A stretch of 43,640 nucleotides of DNA from a virus, in the IMG/VR virus record IMGVR_UViG_3300033571_016203, positions 1 through 43,640 of that record, one strand, 5' to 3'. Of this stretch, positions 1-7,293 are shown piece after piece (positions within the stretch are counted from its first letter, which is position 1; every line of letters begins with the position of its first letter). Under the pieces are notes generated by a model, which searched no databases, had not been told where the DNA came from, and worked only from the letters and a program-made list of their open reading frames with translations. The translations under genes and the position numbers were made by a program.

Positions 1-23
1 AACGGGCCACCACTTTTATTTCC

Positions 24-452
24 ATGGAGGTATTCAGATTTAAAGAAATGACACAACCAATTGTTAGAGACCATAAACACATCATCATTCGTGCTTATGT
101 TGCAAATCCTCCTAGAGAAGCAGATTCTCTAGCAGATTGGTGTAAGAGTGTTATTACTCAAGTTGGTATGAAGGTCATCGGTGGTCCACTCGTTGTCTAT
201 TCAGATATGGAAGGCAACAAGGGTCATACAGCGGTGGCTGTCCTAGATTTTTCCCACCTCTCGATCCACGTTTGGGATGAGGTCAACCCTGCTCTCATAG
301 AGTTTGATCTCTTTTCTTGTAAAGACTTTGACGTGAGAATCGTCCTCCAAAAACTCAAAGAATTTGAATTATTGTCATGTTCCACACTCACTGTGGATAG
401 AAATGACTATGATGAAGCTAAACGCAACAATAGTCAGGTGATTCAACTCTAA
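24..452 (+). CDS. speD: SpeD/AdoMetDC-family pyruvoyl decarboxylase homologue
   Basis: 142 residues, the length of the short prokaryotic S-adenosylmethionine decarboxylases. The family self-cleaves before a serine to make a pyruvoyl cofactor, then decarboxylates SAM for spermidine synthesis. Seen here: the core FSHLSIHVWDE (residues 76-86) with candidate cleavage Ser77 and His82, and a downstream Cys99 in DLFSC. These match the Ser, His and Cys trio of the family, although the His-Cys spacing is two residues longer than in the bacterial type I recall. The residue before the serine is Phe76, where cellular enzymes usually have Glu. Neither possible start (24, or 48 giving MTQPIV) has a clear ribosome binding site, and homology seems to begin near HKHIII. 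SpeD homologues occur in marine T4-like phages. Some relatives of this fold act on arginine or ornithine instead, so the substrate is not certain. Confidence 0.8.
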   Translation: MEVFRFKEMTQPIVRDHKHIIIRAYVANPPREADSLADWCKSVITQVGMKVIGGPLVVYSDMEGNKGHTAVAVLDFSHLSIHVWDEVNPALIEFDLFSCKDFDVRIVLQKLKEFELLSCSTLTVDRNDYDEAKRNNSQVIQL

Positions 453-468
453 AAAAGGAAAACAAAAA

Positions 469-582
469 ATGCTAAGTCGATGTTTAAAGAAACTGAAGAT
501 GTTCTATGAAGCATTTCAGGAAGCTCAAGAGATGCGTTCTCGTGAAGTTCTAAAACGTCATAGGTATGACTCTCACCTCTAA
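469..582 (+). CDS. small basic helical protein, 37 aa
   Basis: Short open frame starting MLSRCLKKLKMF and ending RHRYDSHL. A good ribosome binding site (GGA within AAAAAAGGAAAA, about 9 bases upstream) precedes the ATG. It lies 16 bases after the SpeD-like gene and 12 bases before gp33, so it reads as part of the same operon. The sequence is rich in Lys, Arg, Glu and Gln and is probably one amphipathic helix (FYEAFQEAQEMRSREVLKR). Small proteins of this style are common beside the late-transcription and replication genes of T4-like phages. I do not recognise a function. Confidence 0.5.
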   Translation: MLSRCLKKLKMFYEAFQEAQEMRSREVLKRHRYDSHL

Positions 583-594
583 GGATTATTTGAT

Positions 595-822
595 ATGATT
601 GACAGAGAAGAAATGCTAACCTTCTCCTTTGAAATTGAAAAGATCGTCCAAGAAAAAGATGTCTCATACATGGATGCTGTTATTCTCTATTGTGAAAACA
701 CTGGTTATGAAATAGAGATAGCAGCAAAACTTGTGTCTGGGGCATTGAAGTCAAAAATCAAACTTGAAGCAGAAGAACTCCACTTTCTACCAAGATCGAA
801 TACAACCAAGCTACCAATATAA
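595..822 (+). CDS. 33: late transcription coactivator (gp33-like)
   Basis: 75 residues, shorter than T4 gp33 (about 112). In T4, gp33 bridges the sliding clamp and host RNA polymerase so that late promoters (TATAAATA) are read. The call rests on the pattern of marine T4-like gp33 proteins as I know them: MIDREEMLTF, then ISYxDAVxxYCE-type sequence (VSYMDAVILYCENTGYEIE), then a lysine-rich helix ending ELHFL. Position supports it: T4 has the order 33-59-32, and gp59 and gp32 follow here, interrupted only by a homing endonuclease. AAGGA lies 9 bases before the ATG. The C-terminal clamp-binding tail is not obvious (the protein ends NTTKLPI). Confidence 0.75.
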   Translation: MIDREEMLTFSFEIEKIVQEKDVSYMDAVILYCENTGYEIEIAAKLVSGALKSKIKLEAEELHFLPRSNTTKLPI

Positions 823-826
823 AAAT

Positions 827-1372
827 TTATGCTTTTGTATAACCTTTATGTGAATTGTATCCATATCTACAATTATGTACAGATGTCATGTGTGATTGAT
901 TCAGGTTATTTTGACGACAATACTCAGATAAATTTCTTATTTCTATCAAGTTATTGTTAGGATCCAAGAATTTCCAAGATTTAGAACGACTATATGATGC
1001 GTTTTTTATGTGTTTCTCGGATTTATGTTTACCCTTTAAAGAGGAAGAAATTTTGATTTTATGTTCTTCACTGAGGTAAAATCCTTTATTTCTTCCTCCT
1101 TTTCCACCAGGAGCTTTATTATAGTAGGGTTTGAGTTTTGAAATATATTCAATCTCTAACGATGATAATTCATTTTCATTTGTCGCAGTGCATAGTTCTT
1201 CGATAATAAAATTATCATGACCATATTTGTTCATAGATGACATAAGATGTGTTTTTTTGTCTTGATTTTTGGCAGCATACTTATGATGATAAAATCTCTC
1301 ATCCAAAGAACGAATTGTCTTGCCAATATAGAATTTTCCCGTTATGATATTAGTTATCTTATAGATTCGCAT
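827..1372 (-). CDS. GIY-YIG homing endonuclease, free-standing
   Basis: 181 residues. N-terminal GIY-YIG nuclease: IYKITN (3-8) and FYIGKT (14-19), Arg26 in DERFYHHK, catalytic Glu at 73 or 75 in SLEIEYI, and Asn85 in YYNKAPGG. A NUMOD3-like DNA-binding element follows (about 100-125, LSEEHKIKISSSLKGKHKSE). The C-terminal region WKFLDPNNNLIEIRNLSEYCR to HKGYTKA resembles the DNA-recognition tails of T4-type phage homing nucleases. It is antisense to its neighbours and ends 4 bases from the gp33 stop. AAGGAA lies 7 bases before the ATG and a perfect late promoter lies just upstream. Such enzymes cut related phage genomes lacking the gene and spread by repair. T4 carries another GIY-YIG gene, segG, next to gene 32, so this neighbourhood is a known target area. 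Confidence 0.9.
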   Translation of the reverse strand: MRIYKITNIITGKFYIGKTIRSLDERFYHHKYAAKNQDKKTHLMSSMNKYGHDNFIIEELCTATNENELSSLEIEYISKLKPYYNKAPGGKGGRNKGFYLSEEHKIKISSSLKGKHKSEKHIKNASYSRSKSWKFLDPNNNLIEIRNLSEYCRQNNLNQSHMTSVHNCRYGYNSHKGYTKA

Positions 1373-1393
1373 ATGTAAATTCCTTTCTCAGTT

Positions 1394-1401
1394 TATTTAT
1401 A
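1394..1401 (-). promoter_or_regulatory. T4-type late promoter for the homing endonuclease
   Basis: The minus strand reads TATAAATA exactly, the T4 late consensus. With five bases between the motif and +1, transcription would start near 1388, giving a leader of about 16 bases that contains the AAGGAA ribosome binding site of the endonuclease gene (ATG at 1372). On the plus strand the same A/T tract also gives TATAAAAA at 1398-1405 (7 of 8), facing gp59. Confidence 0.72.
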
Positions 1402-1416
1402 AAAATCGAGTTTTCC

Positions 1417-2028
1417 ATGAAACTAAGTAGTTATGAGACATACAAACTTTATCTAGCATTGAAAATGCATTTCACAAAGAATAACTATAATTATTTTGAA
1501 TATAATGGAAAAACAAATGCAACGATGGATTCCTTTTTGGCTAGAAAGGACAAGTTTCAGTTCCAAAAACTGTGCCGAAAGTATGACAAGAACCAAATTC
1601 AGGATTTCCTAGTGGCTAACTTTATAAAAGGTAAGTCCTGGATTGGTGACTTTCTAGATGATGAGTGTGATGACACATATGTTGCTTTTATGAAACGCAA
1701 GCAAGCATTTACATATCATTTTGAGAATGAGTTGATCAAACTGTTTGACGGTGTTGATGATCCATCTGATATCTTCAAGACCAAATCTAGTCAATATCCA
1801 GAGTTGATCACACGATACTTGAACAACACCCTTTCAATAGAAACGATGGTCGTATTCAATGTGTATGTGAAGTTCTTTGATAAGTTTGATGATCGGATTG
1901 GCAAGGATGATATTCTGTGGAGCAAGATTCGATTCCTTGCAGATAAGGTGTTGCCGTTTGTTGAGTATGACAAGAGTAAGGTGAAAAATGTGCTAAGGAA
2001 GATGAATGAAAAATTGGCGAATAAATAG
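1417..2028 (+). CDS. 59: replicative helicase loader (gp59-like)
   Basis: 203 residues, against 217 for T4 gp59. gp59 loads the gp41 helicase on gp32-coated forked DNA. The N-terminal part (YETYKLYLALKMHF to FLARKDKFQFQKLC) and the segment QIQDFLVANFIKGKSWIGDF match the gp59 pattern, and the helical, lysine-rich C-terminus fits the gp41/gp32-binding domain. Gene order with gp32 directly downstream is the T4 order. Its ribosome binding site is poor (only GAG about 6 bases upstream). The incoming homing endonuclease has cut this gene off from gp33, so it may depend on a promoter in the 1373-1416 gap. Confidence 0.87.
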   Translation: MKLSSYETYKLYLALKMHFTKNNYNYFEYNGKTNATMDSFLARKDKFQFQKLCRKYDKNQIQDFLVANFIKGKSWIGDFLDDECDDTYVAFMKRKQAFTYHFENELIKLFDGVDDPSDIFKTKSSQYPELITRYLNNTLSIETMVVFNVYVKFFDKFDDRIGKDDILWSKIRFLADKVLPFVEYDKSKVKNVLRKMNEKLANK

Positions 2029-2029
2029 C

Positions 2030-2058
2030 TTGACAGGCTCTTTGGAGTCTGTTAGTAT
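2030..2058 (+). promoter_or_regulatory. sigma70-type early promoter for gp32
   Basis: A perfect -35 box TTGACA (2030-2035), a 17-base spacer and the -10 box TAGTAT (2053-2058). This is near-consensus for host sigma70 polymerase and predicts a start near 2065, with a leader of about 55 bases before gp32. It overlaps the very end of gp59. The leader ends with CGGAG about 9 bases before the gp32 ATG. T4 gp32 represses its own translation through a leader pseudoknot. I could not confirm such a fold here. Confidence 0.75.
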
Positions 2059-2119
2059 ACACAAATCGTCATGCATATGTGGATAAGAAGCAATACAACG
2101 CTATACGGAGAAAATACAA

Positions 2120-3007
2120 ATGGTAGATTTCGCTAAACTAAAGAAGGCATCTGGTGGTATCGATCGGTTGGCCAAAGAACTCGACAAGCTCAATTCTCCT
2201 ACATCACAGGAGAAGAAGGACGATGATCGATTCTGGAAGATCGAACGAGACAAGAGCGGTAACGGTTCAGCCGTTATTCGATTCCTTCCTGCCCCTGCTG
2301 TTGATGGTGATGACGCCCTTCCCTGGGTACGTATCTTCGATCATGGTTTCAAAGGTCCATCTGGCAAGTGGTATATCGAGAAGTCCCTCACAACTCTAGG
2401 CCAGAAAGATCCCGTTTCAGAGTTCAACTCAAAGCTCTGGAATGCTGGTGGTGAAGGTTCGCCAGAACGCAAGCAAGCTCAAGCTCAAAAGCGTCGGCTA
2501 AGTTATATCAGCAACATCTATGTCGTATCTGATCCCAAGCATCCAGAGAATGAAGGTAAAGTCTTTCTCTTCAAGTTTGGTAAGAAGATTTTCGACAAGA
2601 TTACCATGTTGATGAAGCCTGAGTTTGAAGACGATACTCCTGTCAATCCATTCGATCTCTGGAAAGGTGCTAACTTCAAGATTCGTATTCGTACGGTCGA
2701 TGGTTATGCCAACTATGATCAGTCATTGTTCGAGAGCCCATCAGCACTCAGTCAAGATGATGACGAACTAGAGAAGATTTGGAAGTCAGAGTATTCGTTG
2801 AAGGAGTTTGTTGATCCAAGCCAGTTCAAGAGTTATGCTGAACTAAAGGCTAAACTTGAAATGGTACTTGGTGAAGCAACAAGTGAAGCTCCTGCTGAGC
2901 GTGCTGCACCTGTTGCACGTAAGGAAGCTAAGGCAGAAGCACCTCCATTCGACATCGATGAAGATGATGACGATCTGAAGGCCTTCAAGGCTCTAGCAGA
3001 CGACTAA
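2120..3007 (+). CDS. 32: single-stranded DNA-binding protein (gp32)
   Basis: 295 residues, against 301 in T4. It coats ssDNA during replication, recombination and repair. Seen: a basic N-terminal cooperativity segment (FAKLKKASGGIDRLAKEL), the core OB region with FLPAP, DHGFKGPSGKWYIE, ENEGKVFLFKFGKKIFDKI and NPFDLWKGANFKIRI, and an acidic tail (DIDEDDDDLKAFKALADD) of the kind that recruits partner proteins. The T4 core binds zinc through one His and three Cys, but no cysteine is present here: the T4 segment beginning ETCSSTHG is replaced by EKSLTTLGQKDPVSEF. Near-consensus host promoter upstream and strong terminator downstream, so it can be expressed as its own unit. Confidence 0.94.
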   Translation: MVDFAKLKKASGGIDRLAKELDKLNSPTSQEKKDDDRFWKIERDKSGNGSAVIRFLPAPAVDGDDALPWVRIFDHGFKGPSGKWYIEKSLTTLGQKDPVSEFNSKLWNAGGEGSPERKQAQAQKRRLSYISNIYVVSDPKHPENEGKVFLFKFGKKIFDKITMLMKPEFEDDTPVNPFDLWKGANFKIRIRTVDGYANYDQSLFESPSALSQDDDELEKIWKSEYSLKEFVDPSQFKSYAELKAKLEMVLGEATSEAPAERAAPVARKEAKAEAPPFDIDEDDDDLKAFKALADD

Positions 3008-3020
3008 GAGAAGTTAGAAA

Positions 3021-3045
3021 GCGGAGAGAAATCTCCGCTTTTTTT
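3021..3045 (+). terminator. Rho-independent terminator after gp32
   Basis: Stem GCGGAGA (3021-3027), GAAA tetraloop (3028-3031), complementary arm TCTCCGC (3032-3038), then seven T residues (3039-3045). It closes the gp32 transcript. The T-tract overlaps the stop codon of the convergent minus-strand gene. The minus strand downstream of the stem offers only a weak U-tract (TTTC), so termination in that direction is doubtful. Confidence 0.93.
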
Positions 3046-5692
3046 ATGATAATGTGTTATGTGGTGTTCTGACTGCCATAGTATTATCACCCATAGGTTC
3101 AGAGAAACTCGTTGATAGTGCATATGCTCTACCTATTCCAGGATTTTCTGATTTCAATGGTGACTCAAGCCTATAATTAAAGTTCTCACTAGATGGCAGT
3201 GCTATTGGTGCTATTTGTTGTGGATAATAAGGTTGTCTTTCATTCATGCCATTGTTGGGTTGAGCATCAGCTTGAGCATATTGATTTCTTGGCTCTAGTT
3301 CAGCTGGATTTGTTCTTTGATTTATGACCTCAGGCATTCTATTTGAGTTTTGAACTAGCTGTTCGTCATAATTCATTGTTGCCACAACTTTGCCGTGTGC
3401 ACCTTTTCCAGTATCAACAATCTGAAGTGGTTCACCTGTTACATTTGAAAGTTGTCCACCAAATTCATTATTTTGAGGCACATCACCTGGTCTAAGCTGT
3501 TCTTCTTTTGGTTGTGCTTTTGGCGCTTGAGCAGGCTCTGCTGTTGGTTGAACTGATTGTTGTTGTGGTTGAGATTCAACAAGAGGTCTTTGTCCTCTTG
3601 GTGTTTGTGTATTATTTGGATCCATTGGTGCTGGAGAAACAGGTCTTTCTGGACTTGCAGCAGATGCTGCTGGTGATGCCGTTGGTTGTGCTGTAGCAAG
3701 AGGTGCTCCTGGTCTATATCGAGCATTTTCTGGTGCTGGTTCTTGTGTGAGAACTTTTTGAGCTGGAGAGACGGGTGCTTGCTCTTGTTTTGGTGTTACC
3801 TGTTGTCTTTGTTCTTTTTCTCTCTTAATTCTCTCACGAACAGAAGCATCATATTCTTCTCTTTCTTTAGCAGTCATAGCCATTGGCTCAGTAGGTTGAC
3901 CTCTCATATTAGGAAATCTAAAGTTTTTAGGCAAACCTGTTTCAAAGTTATATGCACCGCTTGTTTGTGAACCTACACCTGGCTGAACTATTTGATAATG
4001 CATTGGATCAGCTGGTCCAGCTGCTGGACCTGACCATGCACCACCCCAAATAAACTTATCTTTTGGATACAATTCTTGAGCACGAATGTTGGCTGATCTA
4101 TGCAATTGTTCATAAACTTTCCAACCTGGACTATTTCTATCATGTGGTAATGCTTTACCCTTTTCGTCATATATTATGACATCCATAGCAAGTCCACCTG
4201 GATGATTTTTAGTTCCTGTTTTTCTTTCGTCTGCACCTGAAATCATTTCTGCTCTATAACCAGGAGGCAAATCTTTAGATGCATCTTTCATAACATGAAT
4301 CAATTTAGGATGCAAGATATTATTTCCATTACTGAGTTTTCCACCAGCATGAAACAATCTTTCTTCACCACGAGATAATTGCTCAGCAGTATATTCTCTC
4401 TGAATTTTTGGTATTGGTAGACCAGATTGTTTTACTGCTTCAACACCAGCTTTATTGCCAGGAATTACATCTAATTGTGGTCTATCTCCTTCTGAAATTA
4501 GTTTGTTTGTTTTATCTTCTATTTGCTGTGGAGTATATTGTTTAAAGTATTCGTTTGTCTTGTCAACACCTTCGTTTGCAATCAGTTCTCTGAATCTTGC
4601 CTGTTTTTCTGGCTGATCTTTAAGTTTGTTGTATTCATCAACAATCTTTGGATCTAATCCTTCAGGTAATGTATCGGGAACTTTTTTCTTTTCAGTTTCT
4701 GGTTTTTGACCTGTAGCTTGTTCTGAAGACACAGGTGCTTTTTCCATGTCTTTTTGTTTTTGTGTTTGTATTTGTTCTCTTATAACTTCTGGAAAAATTT
4801 TTTCTAAGTTGCCAGAAGGACCTTTCGCAAACTCTGCTCTTGCGACTTCAGGACGATCTTTCAATCCAAACCATTGTCCTTGCATTGCTCGTCTAGCAGC
4901 TTCATATGCCTCTGGTTTTCCAGATGCTAGTCCTTCATAGACAGATGGATATTTTCTTTTTAGGTATTCATGCATTGCCAAAGTTTGTTGTTCAACAGTT
5001 GATGTTCCATTTTGACCACCACCATGAAGATGTTTTGCAATCTCAGGAGGAACACCTCTTTTAATTGCATCACGAACATCTAAAGCATTTGTTTGATAAT
5101 ATCCATAATCTGCACCATCTTGACCATATTTTCTTACATTAGCATTATTTCTTGCTTGATTTAGTGCTTCTGAATATGCTTCTTTTCTACGCAATCCAGT
5201 TTCAGTCATTGCAAGTCCACGAAGAAAAGCGAGCTGATTAGGATTTATATCTTTTAAAGAACCTGAATATGCACCAGCTTTTTCATTTTGAGGAAAATTT
5301 GCTTGATTTTTTTTAGTTTGTATTTTCTCTAAGTAATCGAAAAATGAGTTTTCTCTAGCAACCTGAGATTGCTTGGGTTGTGGTCTTTGTTGGTCACCTG
5401 CTCTTGGCACTGGAGTAGCTGTTGGCGCCGTGCCAGAAGGACCAGTACTAGGACCAGTAGATGGTTGGTCAGCGCCAGTAGTGCCTCTTGTGCCTCCACT
5501 TACTGCTTTACCTATGTCTGGCAACTGTTGAAGATAGTACTTTGGAAATAGTTTGGCCAATTCTGTTGGAGTCAGACTTTCAATGTAGCTTCCGCCACCT
5601 TGTTTGAAAAACTCAATCCTGTCTTGAACAGTTAAGTTCATTAACTGTCTCCAACTGATTGTCAAATTTTTTGTGTCTATCTTTCTTGCCAT
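3044..5692 (-). CDS. virion peptidoglycan hydrolase: transglycosylase-like plus M15-type peptidase
   Basis: 882 residues. The N-terminal 50 residues are helical, followed by a Gly/Pro/Thr/Ser linker (about 60-110). A lysozyme-like domain at about 115-300 has the candidate catalytic Glu164 in AMTETGL and DYGYYQTN (195-202), which resembles the E...GxxQ layout of lytic transglycosylases. A second domain at about 430-570 has NHPGGLAMD (His497, Asp504) and DPMHYQIV (His565), the zinc-ligand layout of M15/VanY-type D,D- or L,D-peptidases. The last 280 residues are Pro/Gln-rich and probably disordered. It probably works in the tail to cut both glycan and peptide during DNA entry. The spike protein encoded elsewhere in the window has no lysozyme domain, so this gene may fill that role. 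It is last in the minus-strand baseplate operon. Domain calls are by motif only. Confidence 0.75.
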   Translation of the reverse strand: MARKIDTKNLTISWRQLMNLTVQDRIEFFKQGGGSYIESLTPTELAKLFPKYYLQQLPDIGKAVSGGTRGTTGADQPSTGPSTGPSGTAPTATPVPRAGDQQRPQPKQSQVARENSFFDYLEKIQTKKNQANFPQNEKAGAYSGSLKDINPNQLAFLRGLAMTETGLRRKEAYSEALNQARNNANVRKYGQDGADYGYYQTNALDVRDAIKRGVPPEIAKHLHGGGQNGTSTVEQQTLAMHEYLKRKYPSVYEGLASGKPEAYEAARRAMQGQWFGLKDRPEVARAEFAKGPSGNLEKIFPEVIREQIQTQKQKDMEKAPVSSEQATGQKPETEKKKVPDTLPEGLDPKIVDEYNKLKDQPEKQARFRELIANEGVDKTNEYFKQYTPQQIEDKTNKLISEGDRPQLDVIPGNKAGVEAVKQSGLPIPKIQREYTAEQLSRGEERLFHAGGKLSNGNNILHPKLIHVMKDASKDLPPGYRAEMISGADERKTGTKNHPGGLAMDVIIYDEKGKALPHDRNSPGWKVYEQLHRSANIRAQELYPKDKFIWGGAWSGPAAGPADPMHYQIVQPGVGSQTSGAYNFETGLPKNFRFPNMRGQPTEPMAMTAKEREEYDASVRERIKREKEQRQQVTPKQEQAPVSPAQKVLTQEPAPENARYRPGAPLATAQPTASPAASAASPERPVSPAPMDPNNTQTPRGQRPLVESQPQQQSVQPTAEPAQAPKAQPKEEQLRPGDVPQNNEFGGQLSNVTGEPLQIVDTGKGAHGKVVATMNYDEQLVQNSNRMPEVINQRTNPAELEPRNQYAQADAQPNNGMNERQPYYPQQIAPIALPSSENFNYRLESPLKSENPGIGRAYALSTSFSEPMGDNTMAVRTPHNTLS

Positions 5693-5695
5693 TTT

Positions 5696-5908
5696 TTATC
5701 TTCTTTTTAATGTACTCTGTGCTTTTCTTTGGGCTGCTTGGTCACGAGCCAAATCTTCTTGATGTTTGATATATTCTTTGAGCATATCAATGTAGATAAA
5801 TTTTTCCCAAGGCATCATTGATTCAATATCTGACAAGCTATATTTGTGATGTTGCATCAATGAAAAGTTTGTTTGGTAGTAATTCATCAAAGTATCGTAA
5901 CCAAGCAT
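5696..5908 (-). CDS. small conserved protein following gp26, 70 aa
   Basis: 70 residues beginning MLGYDTLMNYY. The pattern 'LMQHHKYSLSDIESMMPWEKFIYIDML' (read as two halves, about residues 17-43) recalls the small helical proteins that follow gp26-type genes in marine T4-like phages and, more loosely, tail-assembly chaperone C-terminal parts. The C-terminus is basic (RKAQSTLKRR). Its ATG overlaps the gp26 stop as TAATG, indicating translational coupling. T4 has gene 51 after 26, but gp51 is much longer (about 249), so I do not transfer the name. Confidence 0.72.
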   Translation of the reverse strand: MLGYDTLMNYYQTNFSLMQHHKYSLSDIESMMPWEKFIYIDMLKEYIKHQEDLARDQAAQRKAQSTLKRR

Positions 5909-6630
5909 TAGACGAAAAAACTCGCAAAATCCGAATATGAAAGATGATGTTCAAATCCACACTTATTGCATGTTGCTTTGGTTCGTATTACAAACGATGG
6001 AAAATTATCAATGAAATATTCGAGCTTTGAGAATTGTTCTTTTGTTAGACTCTCAATAAATTCAATGATTGCTTCTTGAGTTAAGTCCTTTGTTGTGTGA
6101 ACACTATCTCCATCTATAACTTGATCAATTGAACCAGCGATGACACTGATTTTTTTGTTCATCACATCGTCGTTATCAAGAATAAGTTTCATTGTAGTAT
6201 AGCTTGGATACTTCATCTTGACTTTGATTTTACCTAAGTCAATTAAAGGTGTGAGATGTTCATCTTTCACTATTTCACAATTTGAGATATCGATTTTTGC
6301 TGGAAAATTGTTGCCACATGATCTATCGTTTACCGTGTTATTGCATGTGAATTTTACTTCAATAGCTTCGCCAATTGATTTGGCTCGGAGAGCAATGAAG
6401 AGATAATCAACATCAAAGAAAGGTAAAGAGTCGATGTTGACATCAGAATCAATCAAACAATTATTGATGACTTGTTTGGTGGTGTTGATGATTTCTATAT
6501 CATCATCTGACTGCAATGCCATCAACAACAACTTTTCTTCTCTTACAAGAAATGGACGTATCTTGACAACTTTATTGTTCGATGGTAGCTTTATTTCATA
6601 TGTCGGCAAATCAATCTTAGGTAATTCCAT
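5908..6630 (-). CDS. 26: baseplate hub assembly protein (gp26-like, T4_baseplate family)
   Basis: 240 residues, against 208 in T4. The N-terminus (LPTYEIKLPSNNKVVKIRPFLVREEKLLLMA) is the signature of the T4 baseplate family that includes gp26: a short strand pair, then 'IRPFLVREEKLLL'. Four cysteines in two pairs (Cys96/Cys105 and Cys221/Cys224, the latter in CNKCGFEH) could bind a metal, as in related proteins. T4 gp26 is needed to build the baseplate hub. GAGGA lies 9 bases upstream of the ATG, within the end of the preceding gene. Confidence 0.75.
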   Translation of the reverse strand: MELPKIDLPTYEIKLPSNNKVVKIRPFLVREEKLLLMALQSDDDIEIINTTKQVINNCLIDSDVNIDSLPFFDVDYLFIALRAKSIGEAIEVKFTCNNTVNDRSCGNNFPAKIDISNCEIVKDEHLTPLIDLGKIKVKMKYPSYTTMKLILDNDDVMNKKISVIAGSIDQVIDGDSVHTTKDLTQEAIIEFIESLTKEQFSKLEYFIDNFPSFVIRTKATCNKCGFEHHLSYSDFASFFV

Positions 6631-6643
6631 AATTTTTCATCCT

Positions 6644-7288
6644 CTATCTTGATATAGGTGTTCTTGGTGAATCAGGTCTGGCTTGAATCAAATCAAATGA
6701 TCCGGGATCATCATTCTCTCTTCTTCTGCTCCAATGAGTGTATGTAAATGAAACAACGAGTCTTTGGAACTGTGCGTCGCCCCATGTCATTGGCTGTGGA
6801 TTCAAAAGAATAGGATAAGCATTATGAAGGGTCACAGCATATGTCGCATAAGGATCTTCACCGTCTTCTGTTGATTCAGAAAATTGAAAAATGTCTATCT
6901 CTGATCTGTACTCGTCACGATAATTGAAATCAAAGCTGTTGATTGGATTTATTTCGTACATCCAATCATCAAAAAACTGTCTTTCTACAGATTCAGCACG
7001 ACAGAGAAAAGTAAAATTGATGTCTTCATATGTCGTTTGAAATGGAAGTTTTTGATTTGGACCATAATATCTCACGTCAACGTTCATGAAACCTCTACCG
7101 GGCATTTCAGCAACTTCACAGAGATATGTGAAATCACGTAAAAAGCTAGAATACTCAAATAGTTTTTCTCCAACAGGTAAGATTCTAATAGCAAATCTAC
7201 ATGATCTAACAAGACCACCATAATCGTCAGAAATAGCTCTGAAATCGAGCATTGACAAATTTGCTGGAGCATTTAGTATTTCAGCCAT
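6644..7288 (-). CDS. tail-tube-fold baseplate protein (gp54/gp19-like)
   Basis: 214 residues. Features of tube proteins: an N-terminal segment on how the protein meets the tube axis (SCRFAIRILPVGEKL), a 'CEVAEMPGRGF' stretch like the 'cxxaxlPgr' of gp19/gp54-type proteins, GPNQKLPFQTTYEDINFTFLC, and FFDDWMYEINP. The C-terminal part (YAVTLHNAYPILLNPQPMTWGDAQFQRLVVSFTYTHW) is the typical last beta-sheet of tube subunits. T4 gp54 (320 aa) starts the tube on the baseplate and gp19 (163 aa) is the tube itself. The size and the company of baseplate genes favour a gp54-like initiator. The true gp19 would be expected beyond gp14/gp15, outside the window. AAGGA lies 10 bases before the start. Confidence 0.66.
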   Translation of the reverse strand: MAEILNAPANLSMLDFRAISDDYGGLVRSCRFAIRILPVGEKLFEYSSFLRDFTYLCEVAEMPGRGFMNVDVRYYGPNQKLPFQTTYEDINFTFLCRAESVERQFFDDWMYEINPINSFDFNYRDEYRSEIDIFQFSESTEDGEDPYATYAVTLHNAYPILLNPQPMTWGDAQFQRLVVSFTYTHWSRRRENDDPGSFDLIQARPDSPRTPISR

Positions 7289-7293
7289 TTATT

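Noticed and set aside
2020-2027. AATAAATA as a late promoter for gp32
   Set aside because: Only 7 of 8, inside the last codons of gp59, and a much better sigma70-type promoter follows; kept as a possibility only.
2059-2119. gp32 leader as a T4-like translational pseudoknot
   Set aside because: No convincing pair of stems found by eye in the 55-base leader; a folding computation would be needed.
3686-3970. Open frame on the plus strand opposite the hydrolase gene
   Set aside because: Composition is low-complexity (Cys, Phe, Trp, Leu rich) and mirrors the Pro/Gln-rich codons of the real gene; no ribosome binding site or family pattern.
5696-6630. Programmed frameshift between gp26-like gene and the small following gene, as in tail chaperones
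   Set aside because: The small gene has its own ATG in a TAATG junction, and no slippery heptamer was visible at the junction.
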